64,000 nt of DNA from Acetobacter estunensis (GTDB lineage Bacteria; Pseudomonadota; Alphaproteobacteria; Acetobacterales; Acetobacteraceae): positions 1 to 64,000 of the forward strand of contig NZ_WOTH01000004.1 of NCBI RefSeq assembly GCF_011516945.1, in the 5' to 3' direction. Position 1 is the stretch's first letter. Each line of letters opens with the position of its first letter. The notes below the pieces were generated by a model. That model did no database searches and had not been told where the DNA came from. It saw only the letters and a program-made list of their open reading frames with translations. The position numbers and the translations under genes are program-made. Shown in pieces: positions 29,032-38,524 of this stretch.

Positions 29032-29291
29032 GCGGTTCGCTGTCGCGGCTGGTGTCCGGCGGTCTCGTTGGTTTTATGAAGATCTGGCAGGTGGTCTTCC
29101 GGCCAGTGGTCGGTCCGAACTGCCGTTATCACCCTTCTTGCAGTTGCTACGGCATCGAGGCTGTGCAGCGTCATGGTCCCTGGCGTGGTGGCTGGCTGAC
29201 GTTTCGCCGCATCCTGCGCTGCAATCCATGGGTAAAAGGCGGTTACGATCCGGTGCCGCCCGTTCGTGAGAAAGATCCCACACGCACATAG
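29028..29291 (+). CDS. yidD: Membrane protein insertion efficiency factor YidD
   Basis: YidD is a small membrane-associated protein that helps YidC-dependent insertion. The 87-residue protein has an amphipathic N-terminal helix. It is followed by the family signature [18 protein letters not shown] and [19 protein letters not shown]. The GTG start overlaps rnpA by four bases, and the gene precedes yidC. Confidence 0.94.
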   Translation: MSGSLSRLVSGGLVGFMKIWQVVFRPVVGPNCRYHPSCSCYGIEAVQRHGPWRGGWLTFRRILRCNPWVKGGYDPVPPVREKDPTRT

Positions 29292-29411
29292 TTTGCCCCG
29301 GCATCTGGCAATCGTGCGCAATTGAGGTATGAGAGAGCGCGATCATGCCGGACCCTTGCGTGGGGGCTGGCTCGGAGTGTCACGAGAAGCAGAGAAGGCC
29401 AGCCGCTCGGT

Positions 29412-31166
29412 ATGGATATCAGACGCGTAATACTGGCGACCATCCTGTCGGCGCTGGTGCTGATCGGTTTCGACTACTTCATGCCGGAGAACAAGACCCC
29501 GGCGGCCATTCAGGGGCAGACCGCCACCCAACAGGGTGCGCCAGCGTCGCCCACTGCGGTGACGGCGGCCACGCGCCAGCCGGAAGATGAAGCGAACGCG
29601 ACTCCGGCCCGTCTGCCAATCGATGCGGTGGATGTGAGTGGCTCGATCAATCTGCGTGGTGCGCGGCTCGATGATCTCGTGCTGCGCAACTATCATGAGA
29701 CGGTAAAGCCCCACAGTCCGCTCGTTCGCGTGCTTGAAGCGCATGGCGAGAAGGAGCCGACTTACGTCGAGTTCGGTTGGTATGCCTCTCCCGGCGCCAC
29801 CGTGCGCCTGCCGGACGCACATACGCTGTGGACGGCGACGGCCCCGAAGCTTGGCTCCGATGCTCCGGTTGCCCTGACCTGGGACAATGGCGCGGGCCTG
29901 ACGTTCGAGATCGATCTCGCGATCGACCGTGATTATATGTTCACCGTGACGCAGAAGGTTCGCAACGTGACCGGCAGCGCCGTGGCTCTGGTGCCGTATT
30001 CGCGCGTCGTGCGGGGATACACGCCGGAAGAGACAGGCGGGATGCTGGTCCATGAAGGCCCGATCTCGGTCATCGGCGGACGTCTGGGCGAAGAATCCTA
30101 CAAGTCGCTGCGTGATGGTTCCACGGCGCCGAACTATGTGTCGTGGACCAAGGCGGGCACTGGCGGCTGGGCCGGTATCACGGACAAATACTGGCTGGCG
30201 GCTGTTGTGCCCGATCAGACCAGCGAAGTGACCGGCACTTATGGTTTCGATACGCCGGATGGAGCGTATCAGGTCGGCTTTACGGCACGTAATCCGCTGG
30301 TGGCAGCACCCAATGCCGAGGCGCAGAGCGTCTCGCATGTGTTCGCGGGCGCCAAGGAAGTGCGGCTGCTGGAGCGCTATCAGCACGATCTGAACATTCC
30401 GGACTTCTGGAAGGCCGTGGATTTCGGCTGGTTCTCGTTCCTCACACGGCCCGTCTTCTTCGTGCTGGATACGCTGTATCAGTTCTTCGGCAATTTCGGT
30501 CTGGCGCTGCTGACCTTCACTCTGATCGTCAAGGCGGTGTTCTTCCCGCTTGCCTCCAAGGGCTTCCGTTCGGCGGCCGCGATGCGCGACGTCGCGCCGC
30601 GCATGAAGGAGATCCGCGAGCGGTATAAGGACGATCCGGTCCAGATGAACCAGCGCATCATGGCGCTGTACAAGGAAGAGGGCGTGAACCCGGCCAGCGG
30701 CTGTCTGCCGCTGCTGATTCAGGCGCCCGTATTCTGGTGTCTCTACAAGGTGCTCTACGTCACCATCGAGATGCGTCACGCGCCGTTCGTGGGATGGATT
30801 CACGATCTGTCCGCGCCGGACCCGACCAACCTGTTCAATCTGTTCGGACTGCTGCCGTTCGATCCCACGCATATCTCATCGTGGCTGTGGCTGGGCGTAT
30901 GGCCGATCCTCTACGGTCTGACCATCTGGCTGATGCAGCGGGTCAATCCGGCGACGATCGATCCGGCGCAGAAGACCGTGTTCATGATGATGCCGTTCGT
31001 CTTCACGTTCTTCATGGCGCGTCAGCCGGTCGGTCTGGTGATTTACTACTGCTGGAACAACCTTCTCACGGTGGTTCAGCAGTTCGTCATCAAGCGCGCG
31101 CATGACCGCAAGAAGGGGCAGCCCGAGATCATTCCACCGCCGAAGAAGACCGGAAGGAAAGGCTGA
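29412..31166 (+). CDS. yidC: Membrane protein insertase YidC
   Basis: YidC inserts and folds inner-membrane proteins, alone or with Sec. The 584-residue protein starts with a transmembrane anchor (VILATILSALVLIGFDYF). A large periplasmic beta-sandwich domain follows at about 60-335. The conserved C-terminal five-helix insertase region begins near FLTRPVFFVLDTLYQFFGNFG and includes RMKEIRERYKDDP, ASGCLPLLIQAPVFWCLYKVL and GLVIYYCWNNLLTVVQQ. The ATG at 29412 fits the anchor; an earlier in-frame ATG at 29322 does not. Confidence 0.95.
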   Translation: MDIRRVILATILSALVLIGFDYFMPENKTPAAIQGQTATQQGAPASPTAVTAATRQPEDEANATPARLPIDAVDVSGSINLRGARLDDLVLRNYHETVKPHSPLVRVLEAHGEKEPTYVEFGWYASPGATVRLPDAHTLWTATAPKLGSDAPVALTWDNGAGLTFEIDLAIDRDYMFTVTQKVRNVTGSAVALVPYSRVVRGYTPEETGGMLVHEGPISVIGGRLGEESYKSLRDGSTAPNYVSWTKAGTGGWAGITDKYWLAAVVPDQTSEVTGTYGFDTPDGAYQVGFTARNPLVAAPNAEAQSVSHVFAGAKEVRLLERYQHDLNIPDFWKAVDFGWFSFLTRPVFFVLDTLYQFFGNFGLALLTFTLIVKAVFFPLASKGFRSAAAMRDVAPRMKEIRERYKDDPVQMNQRIMALYKEEGVNPASGCLPLLIQAPVFWCLYKVLYVTIEMRHAPFVGWIHDLSAPDPTNLFNLFGLLPFDPTHISSWLWLGVWPILYGLTIWLMQRVNPATIDPAQKTVFMMMPFVFTFFMARQPVGLVIYYCWNNLLTVVQQFVIKRAHDRKKGQPEIIPPPKKTGRKG

Positions 31167-31168
31167 GC

Positions 31169-31846
31169 ATGGGAGAAGCCGACGGACGTGATTTCTCGGC
31201 CTCGCTGACGCTTTCGCCCGAGCAGATCGAGGCGGGACGTCTGCTGTTCGCGCGTCCGTGCGAGTTCTTTCACGGCGCGCAGAACATTTCCCAGTTGCCG
31301 GTGTCCGATGCGCCGGAGGTGGCGTTCGCGGGCCGCTCGAATGTGGGCAAGTCCAGTCTCATCAACGCGCTGACAGGACAGAAAAGCCTCGCGCGCGCGT
31401 CGTCCGAGCCGGGGCGTACGAAGCAGCTCAACTTCTTCGACCTGGGTGGTCGTCTCGTATTGGTGGACATGCCGGGTTATGGCTACGCCAAGGCCGCGAA
31501 ATCGGTGAAGGAAGACTGGCAGGGGATGATGTTCGATTATCTCCGTGGCCGACCGAACCTGCGGCGTGTTGTGCTGCTACTGGACGCGCGTGTCGAGACG
31601 AAAGCGTCCGACCGTGAGGTGATGGACCTGTTCGACAAGGCGGCCATCAACTTTCAGGTTGTGCTGACCAAATGCGACGATGTGAAACCGAAGGCTGAAG
31701 AAGCCCGGTATCGGGAGGTTGCGGCGGAAATGAGCCGCCATCCGGCGGCGCATCCGGTGGTCCTGCCGACAAGCAGTCAGACCGGACGCGGTATTCCCGA
31801 ACTGCGGGCGGAACTGGCGGCGTTTGCCGAGGAACCGGCGAACTGA
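31169..31846 (+). CDS. yihA: Ribosome-biogenesis GTPase YihA/YsxC (EngB)
   Basis: This TrmE-Era-type GTPase acts in assembly of the large ribosomal subunit. The 225-residue protein has G1 GRSNVGKSS, a switch with SEPGRTKQLNFF, G3 as DMPGYGYAKA, and G4 as TKCD. It starts 2 bases after yidC, as usual in this gene order. Confidence 0.95.
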   Translation: MGEADGRDFSASLTLSPEQIEAGRLLFARPCEFFHGAQNISQLPVSDAPEVAFAGRSNVGKSSLINALTGQKSLARASSEPGRTKQLNFFDLGGRLVLVDMPGYGYAKAAKSVKEDWQGMMFDYLRGRPNLRRVVLLLDARVETKASDREVMDLFDKAAINFQVVLTKCDDVKPKAEEARYREVAAEMSRHPAAHPVVLPTSSQTGRGIPELRAELAAFAEEPAN

Positions 31847-31899
31847 TTGTTTTCTCCGGGAGCACGGCTCTTCCCGGATCGAGGTGAAGGAAAGACAAC

Positions 31900-32820
31900 A
31901 TGACGCAGGAAGGTCTTCCGATGGCGGATGCCTTGCAACAGGCGACCACGCTGGCTGGAGCGTTGCCATTCCTGCGCCGCTATGCGGGCGACACGATTGT
32001 CGTGAAATATGGTGGTCATGCCATGGGCAATCCCGAACTGGCCGAGACATTCGGCAAGGACATAGCGCTGCTCAAGCTGGTGGGGATCAATCCCGTCGTC
32101 GTGCATGGTGGGGGCCCGCAGATCAATCAGATGCTGGAGCGGTTGCAGGTGAAGTCGTCCTTTGTGGACGGCCTGCGTGTGACGGACGCGTCCGCTATCG
32201 ACATCATCGAGATGGTGCTGTGCGGATCGGTCAACAAACAGGTGGCGACGCTCATCAATGAAGCGGGCGCGCTGGCTGTGGGTATTTCCGGCAAGGATGG
32301 TGGTCTTGTTCGCGCCAGCAAGCTGGAGCGGAAGGTGAAAAACCCTGCCACAGGCAAGTTCGAGACGGTGGATCTGGGGTTTGTGGGCGAACCGGACGAG
32401 ATCAACCCGCAGGTTCTGTATGCTCTTTCAGGTTCAGGTCTGATTCCTGTGATCGCGCCGGTTGCGGGTGGGCATCATGGCGAGACGTTCAACGTCAACG
32501 CCGATACGGTGGCGGGTGCGATTGCCGGTGCCGTCCATGCGTCCCGTTTGTTGATGCTCACCGATGTGCCGGGCGTGCTGGATGAGAAGGGCAAGCTCAT
32601 CCCCGAATTGACGGCGGAGGAAGCGCGTAAGGGCATCGAATCCGGTATGATCTCGGGCGGCATGATCCCCAAGGTGGAAACCTGTCTCAAGGCTGTGCAG
32701 GCAGGAGCCAGGGCGGCAGTGATCGTCAACGGCAAGGTGCCGCATGCGTGTCTGCTGGAACTGTTCACGCAATCTGGGTCTGGCACGTTGATCCGTAGCG
32801 AAAACGCTGGCCGACGCTGA
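31900..32820 (+). CDS. argB: Acetylglutamate kinase
   Basis: ArgB phosphorylates N-acetylglutamate, the second step of arginine synthesis. The 306-residue amino-acid-kinase protein has VVKYGGHAM, VVVHGGGPQI, NINADT-like FNVNADTVAGAIA, and TDVPGVLDEKGKLI. AAGGAAAG precedes the ATG; an internal ATG at 31921 is possible. It is the last gene before a strong terminator. Confidence 0.95.
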   Translation: MTQEGLPMADALQQATTLAGALPFLRRYAGDTIVVKYGGHAMGNPELAETFGKDIALLKLVGINPVVVHGGGPQINQMLERLQVKSSFVDGLRVTDASAIDIIEMVLCGSVNKQVATLINEAGALAVGISGKDGGLVRASKLERKVKNPATGKFETVDLGFVGEPDEINPQVLYALSGSGLIPVIAPVAGGHHGETFNVNADTVAGAIAGAVHASRLLMLTDVPGVLDEKGKLIPELTAEEARKGIESGMISGGMIPKVETCLKAVQAGARAAVIVNGKVPHACLLELFTQSGSGTLIRSENAGRR

Positions 32821-32846
32821 CAGCGGCAATCGATTTCATGAAAAAC

Positions 32847-32873
32847 GGCGCTCCTGAATGGGAGCGCCTTTTT
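32847..32873 (+). terminator. Rho-independent terminator after argB
   Basis: GGCGCTCC (32847-32854) and GGAGCGCC (32860-32867) form a perfect 8-bp stem with a 5-base loop, followed by a run of six T. It ends the rpmH-argB transcript. Confidence 0.9.
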
Positions 32874-32961
32874 TCATGGGGAGAGCGGATAGGGGGTATA
32901 GGGACGGCGTCCCTGTTTGCGGTGCCTCATGCCAGTCGCGAATGCATGGTGAAGCGGCCAT

Positions 32962-32990
32962 AAAAAAAGCCACGGGAACGGTCCCGTGGC
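32962..32990 (-). terminator. Rho-independent terminator after adhB
   Basis: GCCACGGGA (32969-32977) and TCCCGTGGC (32982-32990) form a perfect 9-bp stem with a 4-base loop. On the minus strand a run of seven T follows, so it ends the adhA-adhB transcript. A TTTT on the plus strand may let it work in both directions. Confidence 0.9.
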
Positions 32991-33038
32991 TTTTCCTTGT
33001 GGCTGCCGAGGAAACCGACAGCCGAGAGTTCGTAAAGC

Positions 33039-34469
33039 TTACTTCGCCTCGTCCACACCCGTATGGGTCTGGGGTGCGAAGCTCCAGCCGTTACCGTAAG
33101 GCTGCGGCGGGAACAGGCCCCAAGAGGAGTAATTGGTGGAGGAGGCCGTCCATCCACGCTGCGTGCCAAGCGGCTGATTCGACGTGCGCAGCTTGGTGAT
33201 GCCAGCAGCGGTCACGTTGGCTGGTGCCTTGTTGCCCCACGACGTGCGGATGAAGTTCACGACATCGGCCACCTGCTGATCGTTGAGCAGCTTGTGATAG
33301 GCCGGCATGGCGATGGCGGAGGGCGCCCAGTTGGTCGGCGGCAGCACGCCACCGGCGACGACGACATGAGCCAGCGACGTCGGGTCATCCGTTGCGACAA
33401 CTGGGTTCCCTGCCAGCGGCGGGAACATACGGGCGACACCACCACCGTCATTACGGTGACAGATGGCGCACTGTTCAATGTAGATGTCTGCGCCAGTCAT
33501 GCCAGCGGTCTTGCCGGAATCCAGAGCTTCAGCCGTGGAGGCGTCGTAGGTGTAGTCACCCTTGGCCTTCGGTACGGGTGGGAGACTCTTGAGGTAACGG
33601 GCCGTGGCGCGAAGATCGTCCTCGGTCCAGTACTGCGTGCTCCATGCCACCACATCGGCCATGCCGCCGAAGACGGCGGAGTGGTCGATACGGCCAGAGC
33701 GCAGGAACTGCACAAGGTCATCTTCTGTCCAGCGTCCCAGACCCACCACCGGATCGTCACGCAGGCTCGGTGCGATCCAGTTGTCGATCACGCCACCACC
33801 GGCGAGAAATTCTGCGCCACCAGCGCCGTCATAGGCCTTTTCCTGCATGGAGAAGCCGCGCGGCGTATGGCACGCACCGCAGTGACCCGGACCCGTGACG
33901 AGGTATTCACCACGCGCAACGACCGGATCAGACCCCGGAGCGGGTGTGAATGCCTTGGCGGCTGGCGCGAACATCTTGGCCCACAGGCCAAGCGGCCAGC
34001 GCATGGAGAGCGGCCAGGAGATATCCACCGGCTTGTCGGGCTGCTCGATGGCTGGCACGCCCTGCATGAAGTAAGCGTACAGCGCCTTGATGTCGTCGTC
34101 CGTCATGCGAGCAAAGGACGGATACGGCATTGCCGGATACAGATAGGATCCGTCCTTGCGGATACCACGGCGCACCGCGTTGTCGAAATCCTGCAGCGTG
34201 TAATTGCCGATGCCGTTTTGCTTGGACGGCGTGATGTTGGTCGAATAGATCGTGCCGACCGGGGTCTTGATTTCAAGACCACCGGCGAACGTCTGGCCGT
34301 GCAGGCCGGTATGACAGGCCACGCAGTCACCGAGGCGCGCGATATACGCACCCCGTGTGACAAGGTCACTGTCTGTGCTTTGAGCCGCAGCAGGAGAGGC
34401 ACCGAGAGCCGTTCCCGCCAGAAGCCCGAGGGTGGCTGCACCAAGTGCAGCCTTGAGTCCCTTGATCAT
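33039..34469 (-). CDS. adhB: PQQ-dependent alcohol dehydrogenase, triheme cytochrome c subunit II
   Basis: AdhB carries electrons from the quinohemoprotein AdhA to ubiquinone at the periplasmic face of the membrane. The 476-residue protein has a signal peptide cleaved near residue 29 (SPAAAQ). It has three c-type heme sites: CVACH (49-53), CGACH (197-201) and CAICH (334-338), each with downstream methionine-rich loops. The C-terminus WSFAPQTHTGVDEAK is typical of acetic acid bacteria. The ATG at 34469 is chosen because it directly opens the signal peptide; 34508 is open but would bury it. It follows adhA by 54 bases. The small subunit III gene is not in the window. Confidence 0.96.
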   Translation of the reverse strand: MIKGLKAALGAATLGLLAGTALGASPAAAQSTDSDLVTRGAYIARLGDCVACHTGLHGQTFAGGLEIKTPVGTIYSTNITPSKQNGIGNYTLQDFDNAVRRGIRKDGSYLYPAMPYPSFARMTDDDIKALYAYFMQGVPAIEQPDKPVDISWPLSMRWPLGLWAKMFAPAAKAFTPAPGSDPVVARGEYLVTGPGHCGACHTPRGFSMQEKAYDGAGGAEFLAGGGVIDNWIAPSLRDDPVVGLGRWTEDDLVQFLRSGRIDHSAVFGGMADVVAWSTQYWTEDDLRATARYLKSLPPVPKAKGDYTYDASTAEALDSGKTAGMTGADIYIEQCAICHRNDGGGVARMFPPLAGNPVVATDDPTSLAHVVVAGGVLPPTNWAPSAIAMPAYHKLLNDQQVADVVNFIRTSWGNKAPANVTAAGITKLRTSNQPLGTQRGWTASSTNYSSWGLFPPQPYGNGWSFAPQTHTGVDEAK

Positions 34470-34523
34470 GGTTTCACCACCGCGTCGCTTTTGTTCGGAT
34501 GAGGTCATTGCTGGAACGGCCGA

Positions 34524-36755
34524 TCACTGCGTGATGCCGAGCGTCGGATTGACGGGAATGTTCGCGTCATTTTTCCGGGCATCGACTTCGCGCTGATAGG
34601 TCTCGTTGGCGCGCTTGAGGAGATACTGGCGGATTGACTCGATCTCATCTGGCGTCATGGAGGTGTCGAAACGGTCCATGCCATAGGCCGTCAGAGCACC
34701 GCGGCCGACCACATTATAGAACGCGTCCTTGTGACGGATGGAGCCGGACCAGCGCAGATCGGGCAGCACACCGGCGCCTTCCGCGTTGTCGCCATGACAG
34801 GTCTGGCAATAGGTCTGATACTGGAAGTAGCCGTTATCGACCTGCTTGGTGTCGTAGTCTGCCGGCGGCTTCACGGGCAGGAAGCCCATGTTGTTCATCG
34901 GCGGCAGCTTGGCCGTTCCATCGAGCGAGAACACCGCGAGGTAGGAGTGGTTGACCGTCCAGCCGGAGGTACGGCCCACGCCACCCATCGAGATCGGGTA
35001 GATGCCGCCCCAGCCCACTTCGACCGCAACATACTGCTTGCCGTTCACGCTGTAGGTGACCGGAGGCGCGATGATGCCGCTCTGTGCGTTGAAGCTAAAC
35101 AGATCCTTGCCGTTCGTGGCGTCGTAGGCGTGGAACTCACCGTTGGCGAGACCCTGGAACAGAAGATCACCGCCCGTTGCAAGCAGACCACCGTTCCACG
35201 GACCCTTGTGGTCGATCTTCCAGACGGTTTCCAGCTTCACCGGATCCCAGGCCAGCACCCACCCGTGCAGATCCTTGATGTAGGCCGTGCGGGCTTCCGG
35301 CGTGTCGGGCAGACCGTTCTTGGTCATGTCCAGGCCGACGTTCCAGGAGTCCGGGTGGGCCTTGAAGCCACCGACCTGGTTCTTGTAGCCGAACGGAATC
35401 TGATGCGCCGGGATGTAGACCAGACCCGTCTTGGGGCTGTAGGCCAGCGACATGAAGTTATGGGCGCCCAGCGGGCCGGGAATGCCGTACCACCACTTGC
35501 CGTTGAGCGTGTAAAGCGCTTCGGGGTTGAAGATCGGGCGGCCGGTCTTGGGATCGAGGCCATAGGCCCAGTTCTCATAGACGTAGTTCTTGCCCTGAAT
35601 GAACTGGCCGGTCTTCGCATCGATCACATAGAAGAAGCCGTTCTTCGGAGCGTGAATGATGACGTGGCGCTTCTCGCCATTGATCGGCAGATCAAGCGTC
35701 ATGATCTGCTGGACCGAGGTGTAGTCCCACTGGTCCATCGGCGTGGCCTGGAAGTGCCAGACATACTCGCCGGTGTCCGGCTTCACGGCCACGATGCTGC
35801 CAAGGAACAGATCGTTGCCCCGGCCTTCGGAGCGGTATTTGTAGTTCCACGGTGAGCCGTTGCCGACCGCGATGTAGACCAGATCGGTCACAGGATCATA
35901 GACGAGCGAATCCCAGACGGTGCCGCCGCCGCCCTGCTGCGTCCAGTAGCCCTTCGGTCCCCACGTCTTGTAGGCCTTGCTCATCAGGATGCTGTCGGAG
36001 GCCGCATGGTCCGGCTCGTTCTTCGGGTTCGGGACCGTGAAGAAACGCCAGTCCAGCTTGCCGGTCTCGGCATCGAACGCGGAGATGAAGCCACGTGCGC
36101 CGAATTCCGCGCCGCCATTGCCGATCAGCACACGGCCCTTGGCGATACGCGGAGCGATATCGACCGTATAGGAACGCTGCTTGCCCAGCTGGGCTTCCTT
36201 GGGGATCGTGTTGACCTGCCACACGAGCTTGCCGGTCTTCGCGTCAAGCGCGATCAGACGGCCGTCGAAGGTGCCGACATAGATCTTGCCGTTCCAGTAG
36301 GCTGCGCCACGGTTGACGCTGTCACAGCAGCCCTTGTCGGCGATGTTGCCTGGTACTTTTGGGTCATAGGCCCACAGAAGTTCGCCGGTGTCGGCTTTCA
36401 AAGCCTTGACCTTGGACCAGTTGGTCGTGGCGTACATCACGCCGTCCACGATCAGGGGCGTGCCTTCCTGACCGCGGTTGCTGTCGAACTCATAGGTCCA
36501 GGCGAGCTTGAGGTTGCCCACGTTGTCGCGGTTGATCTGGTCGAGCGGGCTGTAGCGCTGCTCGGAATAGGTGCGACCGTAGGTCAGCCAGTTCTCGGGA
36601 TGATCGTCGGCATGGATGATGGCTTCACCGGTCGCGCCCTGAGGGTCGTCGGCGCGGGCCGGACCGGAAGGCTGGCCCATGGCTGCGGCAAGGAAGGTTC
36701 CTGCCGCGAGGAGGCCAAGGAGGGAGAACCTCTTGGCGGATGCGGGGCGGATCAT
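34524..36755 (-). CDS. adhA: PQQ-dependent alcohol dehydrogenase, quinohemoprotein subunit I
   Basis: AdhA oxidises ethanol to acetaldehyde in the periplasm, the first step of vinegar fermentation. The 743-residue protein has a signal peptide (cleavage near ARA-DD at 35). An eight-bladed PQQ propeller follows with tryptophan-docking motifs such as AFDAETGKLDWRF. The vicinal disulfide Cys143-Cys144 (KGCCDS) is characteristic of quinoprotein alcohol dehydrogenases. A C-terminal cytochrome c domain has CQTCH at 650-654. AGGA lies upstream of the ATG at 36755. It is first in the adhA-adhB operon, read leftward. Confidence 0.97.
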   Translation of the reverse strand: MIRPASAKRFSLLGLLAAGTFLAAAMGQPSGPARADDPQGATGEAIIHADDHPENWLTYGRTYSEQRYSPLDQINRDNVGNLKLAWTYEFDSNRGQEGTPLIVDGVMYATTNWSKVKALKADTGELLWAYDPKVPGNIADKGCCDSVNRGAAYWNGKIYVGTFDGRLIALDAKTGKLVWQVNTIPKEAQLGKQRSYTVDIAPRIAKGRVLIGNGGAEFGARGFISAFDAETGKLDWRFFTVPNPKNEPDHAASDSILMSKAYKTWGPKGYWTQQGGGGTVWDSLVYDPVTDLVYIAVGNGSPWNYKYRSEGRGNDLFLGSIVAVKPDTGEYVWHFQATPMDQWDYTSVQQIMTLDLPINGEKRHVIIHAPKNGFFYVIDAKTGQFIQGKNYVYENWAYGLDPKTGRPIFNPEALYTLNGKWWYGIPGPLGAHNFMSLAYSPKTGLVYIPAHQIPFGYKNQVGGFKAHPDSWNVGLDMTKNGLPDTPEARTAYIKDLHGWVLAWDPVKLETVWKIDHKGPWNGGLLATGGDLLFQGLANGEFHAYDATNGKDLFSFNAQSGIIAPPVTYSVNGKQYVAVEVGWGGIYPISMGGVGRTSGWTVNHSYLAVFSLDGTAKLPPMNNMGFLPVKPPADYDTKQVDNGYFQYQTYCQTCHGDNAEGAGVLPDLRWSGSIRHKDAFYNVVGRGALTAYGMDRFDTSMTPDEIESIRQYLLKRANETYQREVDARKNDANIPVNPTLGITQ

Positions 36756-37269
36756 ATCGTCTGTCCTCGACAAGTCACTGATTGCGGCTTCAGTCGGCAA
36801 ATCAATGCGGAATTACCGTTGTGAGCCAGACAGCCCGCATGACCCAATGATGTCAATCGTGTCATGTGGAAGCGCCCATGCATCAAATGAGGGGCGGAAA
36901 CCTGCGAATTATGCTGTTCCGGCGTTCCGAAGGGGTGTCGCAAAGATGAACCGACCCGTTTCATCCAAGGTGTATCGCGGATTCAGACGAAGCGGCGGGG
37001 AATGATGGCGTGGGTCAGTCGTCGGGCAGGGAAAAGGTCGTGGTCAGGGTTTTGGAAACGGATGTCACGAAAAGGTGATTGTATGTGAGCACTTAGGGAC
37101 CGGCTGTGAGGGTGTCGGATGAATGACTCCTCTTTAACTGGCGGTTGGGCCGTGGGCCGTGTATTGGAGTCTAAAATGATACGGATGGTTGAAGCCGTCG
37201 TGGTACGTTTCCATATGGTACCTACCAGACCGCAGTTGAGACCTCTGGTGATCTAGCAGGGAGCAATAC
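36756..37269. other. Gene-free region between adhA and a Bax-inhibitor-like gene
   Basis: This 514-base divergent spacer holds the regulatory regions of adhA (leftward) and the BI-1-like gene (rightward). On the minus strand a TTGACA (36851-36856) lies about 100 bases upstream of the adhA start, with only a poor -10 match (CTGTCT) 17 bases on. A TAAAAT (37172-37177) on the plus strand could be a -10 for the other gene, without a clear -35. I see no convincing gene or repeat here. Confidence 0.4.
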
Positions 37270-38028
37270 ATGTCATTCAGTCGCGACTTTCAGTCGTCGC
37301 CGTTTGCCACCGGAGCCCAGTCGTCGGCCATTGATGCAGGCATGCGTGCCTACATGCTCCGGGTCTACAACTGGATGGCGTCGGGGCTGCTGCTGACGGC
37401 GCTCGTAGCGTACCTCATCGTGAACACGTCGGTGCGGAACGCTTTCTTCCATGTGCAGGGCTATAACGTGGCACCGACCGGCCTCGGTTGGCTGGCGATG
37501 ATCGCGCCACTTGGCTTTGTCATGGTGATGTCCTTTGGTGTGAATCGCCTTTCCCGGCCTGCGGTGCAGGGCCTCTTCTGGGCGTTTTGCGGCGTGATGG
37601 GGGCCAGCCTGTCGAGTATCCTCCTGCTTTATACGGGTGTGTCCGTTGCGCGGGTGTTTCTGGTAACGGCCATCACATTCGGTGCCACCTCTCTCTGGGG
37701 CTACACAACCGGCGCGAATCTGATGCGGTTCCAGTCCTTTCTGATGATGGGCCTGTTCGGTTTGGTCATCGCGGGGTTGGTGAACATGTTCCTTGCCAGT
37801 CCGGCGGTGTATTTCATCTACAGCGTAGTGGGTGTGTTCCTGTTCATCGGGCTCACCGCTTTCGATACCCAGCGTATCAAGGCCACCTATCCGCAGTTCG
37901 CGATGTATGAAGGGCCGGAAGGCGCTGCCAAGCGTGCGGTTTACGATGCGCTGGGCCTGTACCTGAACTTCATCAACCTCTTTCAGTTCATGCTCCAGTT
38001 CATGGGTACACGTAACAACAATCAGTAA
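37270..38028 (+). CDS. Bax inhibitor-1 / YccA-YbhL family membrane protein
   Basis: The 252-residue protein has seven hydrophobic helices, the layout of the BI-1 (TMBIM) family. Members are thought to be pH-sensitive calcium leak channels or FtsH-associated proteins. Visible family features include RVYNWMASGLLLTALVAY, ATSLWGYTT, VFLFIGLTAFDTQRIK, and the C-terminal GALYLNFINLF-like segment (here LGLYLNFINLFQFML). GGGAG precedes the ATG. It is a single gene ended by its own terminator. Confidence 0.93.
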   Translation: MSFSRDFQSSPFATGAQSSAIDAGMRAYMLRVYNWMASGLLLTALVAYLIVNTSVRNAFFHVQGYNVAPTGLGWLAMIAPLGFVMVMSFGVNRLSRPAVQGLFWAFCGVMGASLSSILLLYTGVSVARVFLVTAITFGATSLWGYTTGANLMRFQSFLMMGLFGLVIAGLVNMFLASPAVYFIYSVVGVFLFIGLTAFDTQRIKATYPQFAMYEGPEGAAKRAVYDALGLYLNFINLFQFMLQFMGTRNNNQ

Positions 38029-38076
38029 GGCTTTGGTCTTGTACCGAAGGGCGGAAGCGCCATTCGGATGTCGGAA

Positions 38077-38108
38077 AACCCGTCTCTCTCACGAGAGGCG
38101 GGTTTTTT
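38077..38108 (+). terminator. Rho-independent terminator after the BI-1-like gene
   Basis: AACCCGTCTCTC (38077-38088) pairs with GAGAGGCGGGTT (38093-38104) through 12 bp with one G-T wobble and a 4-base loop, followed by a T run. Confidence 0.9.
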
Positions 38109-38524
38109 GTTTGAGGGAGTCGGATGCTTCGTAAAGGGGCAATGAACGTAAGATGGCACCGGACGCATGGCTGTGTCGAAAAATATGGGCATGAGGAACT
38201 GAGGGGTAGTGCGGTGTCGGAAGCGTGAGGTGAGGATTTTCGAAAAGCCGCATCCACGCGCCGAAATTGGAAAGACCTGTGAGTATTGAAATCAACTGAA
38301 ACATTACGTGAGGTGTGGTGGGGGCGGTTTTTGACGGTCTGATAGGGAAGATCGCCCATACCGAAGGTGTTTCGTGCATTGTGGTAACAGGCTTGTGGGA
38401 TTATTGATTTGTCGTAATGCAGCGTGGCCCGCAGACCGTCAGCGGTTGGTGGCTGTCATTGAGCTGTGAAGCGCGGGCCTAATGTCGAGGCTTGAACGAG
38501 TATGTCAGAATCGAGGGACGTACG
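38109..38524 (+). other. Gene-free leader region upstream of cyoA
   Basis: These 416 bases separate the BI-1 terminator from cyoA and should hold the cyo operon promoter and its regulation. The best promoter-like pair seen is TTGTGG (38393-38398), 16 bases, TAATGC (38415-38420), a modest match. No gene, long repeat or structured RNA was recognised. Confidence 0.3.
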
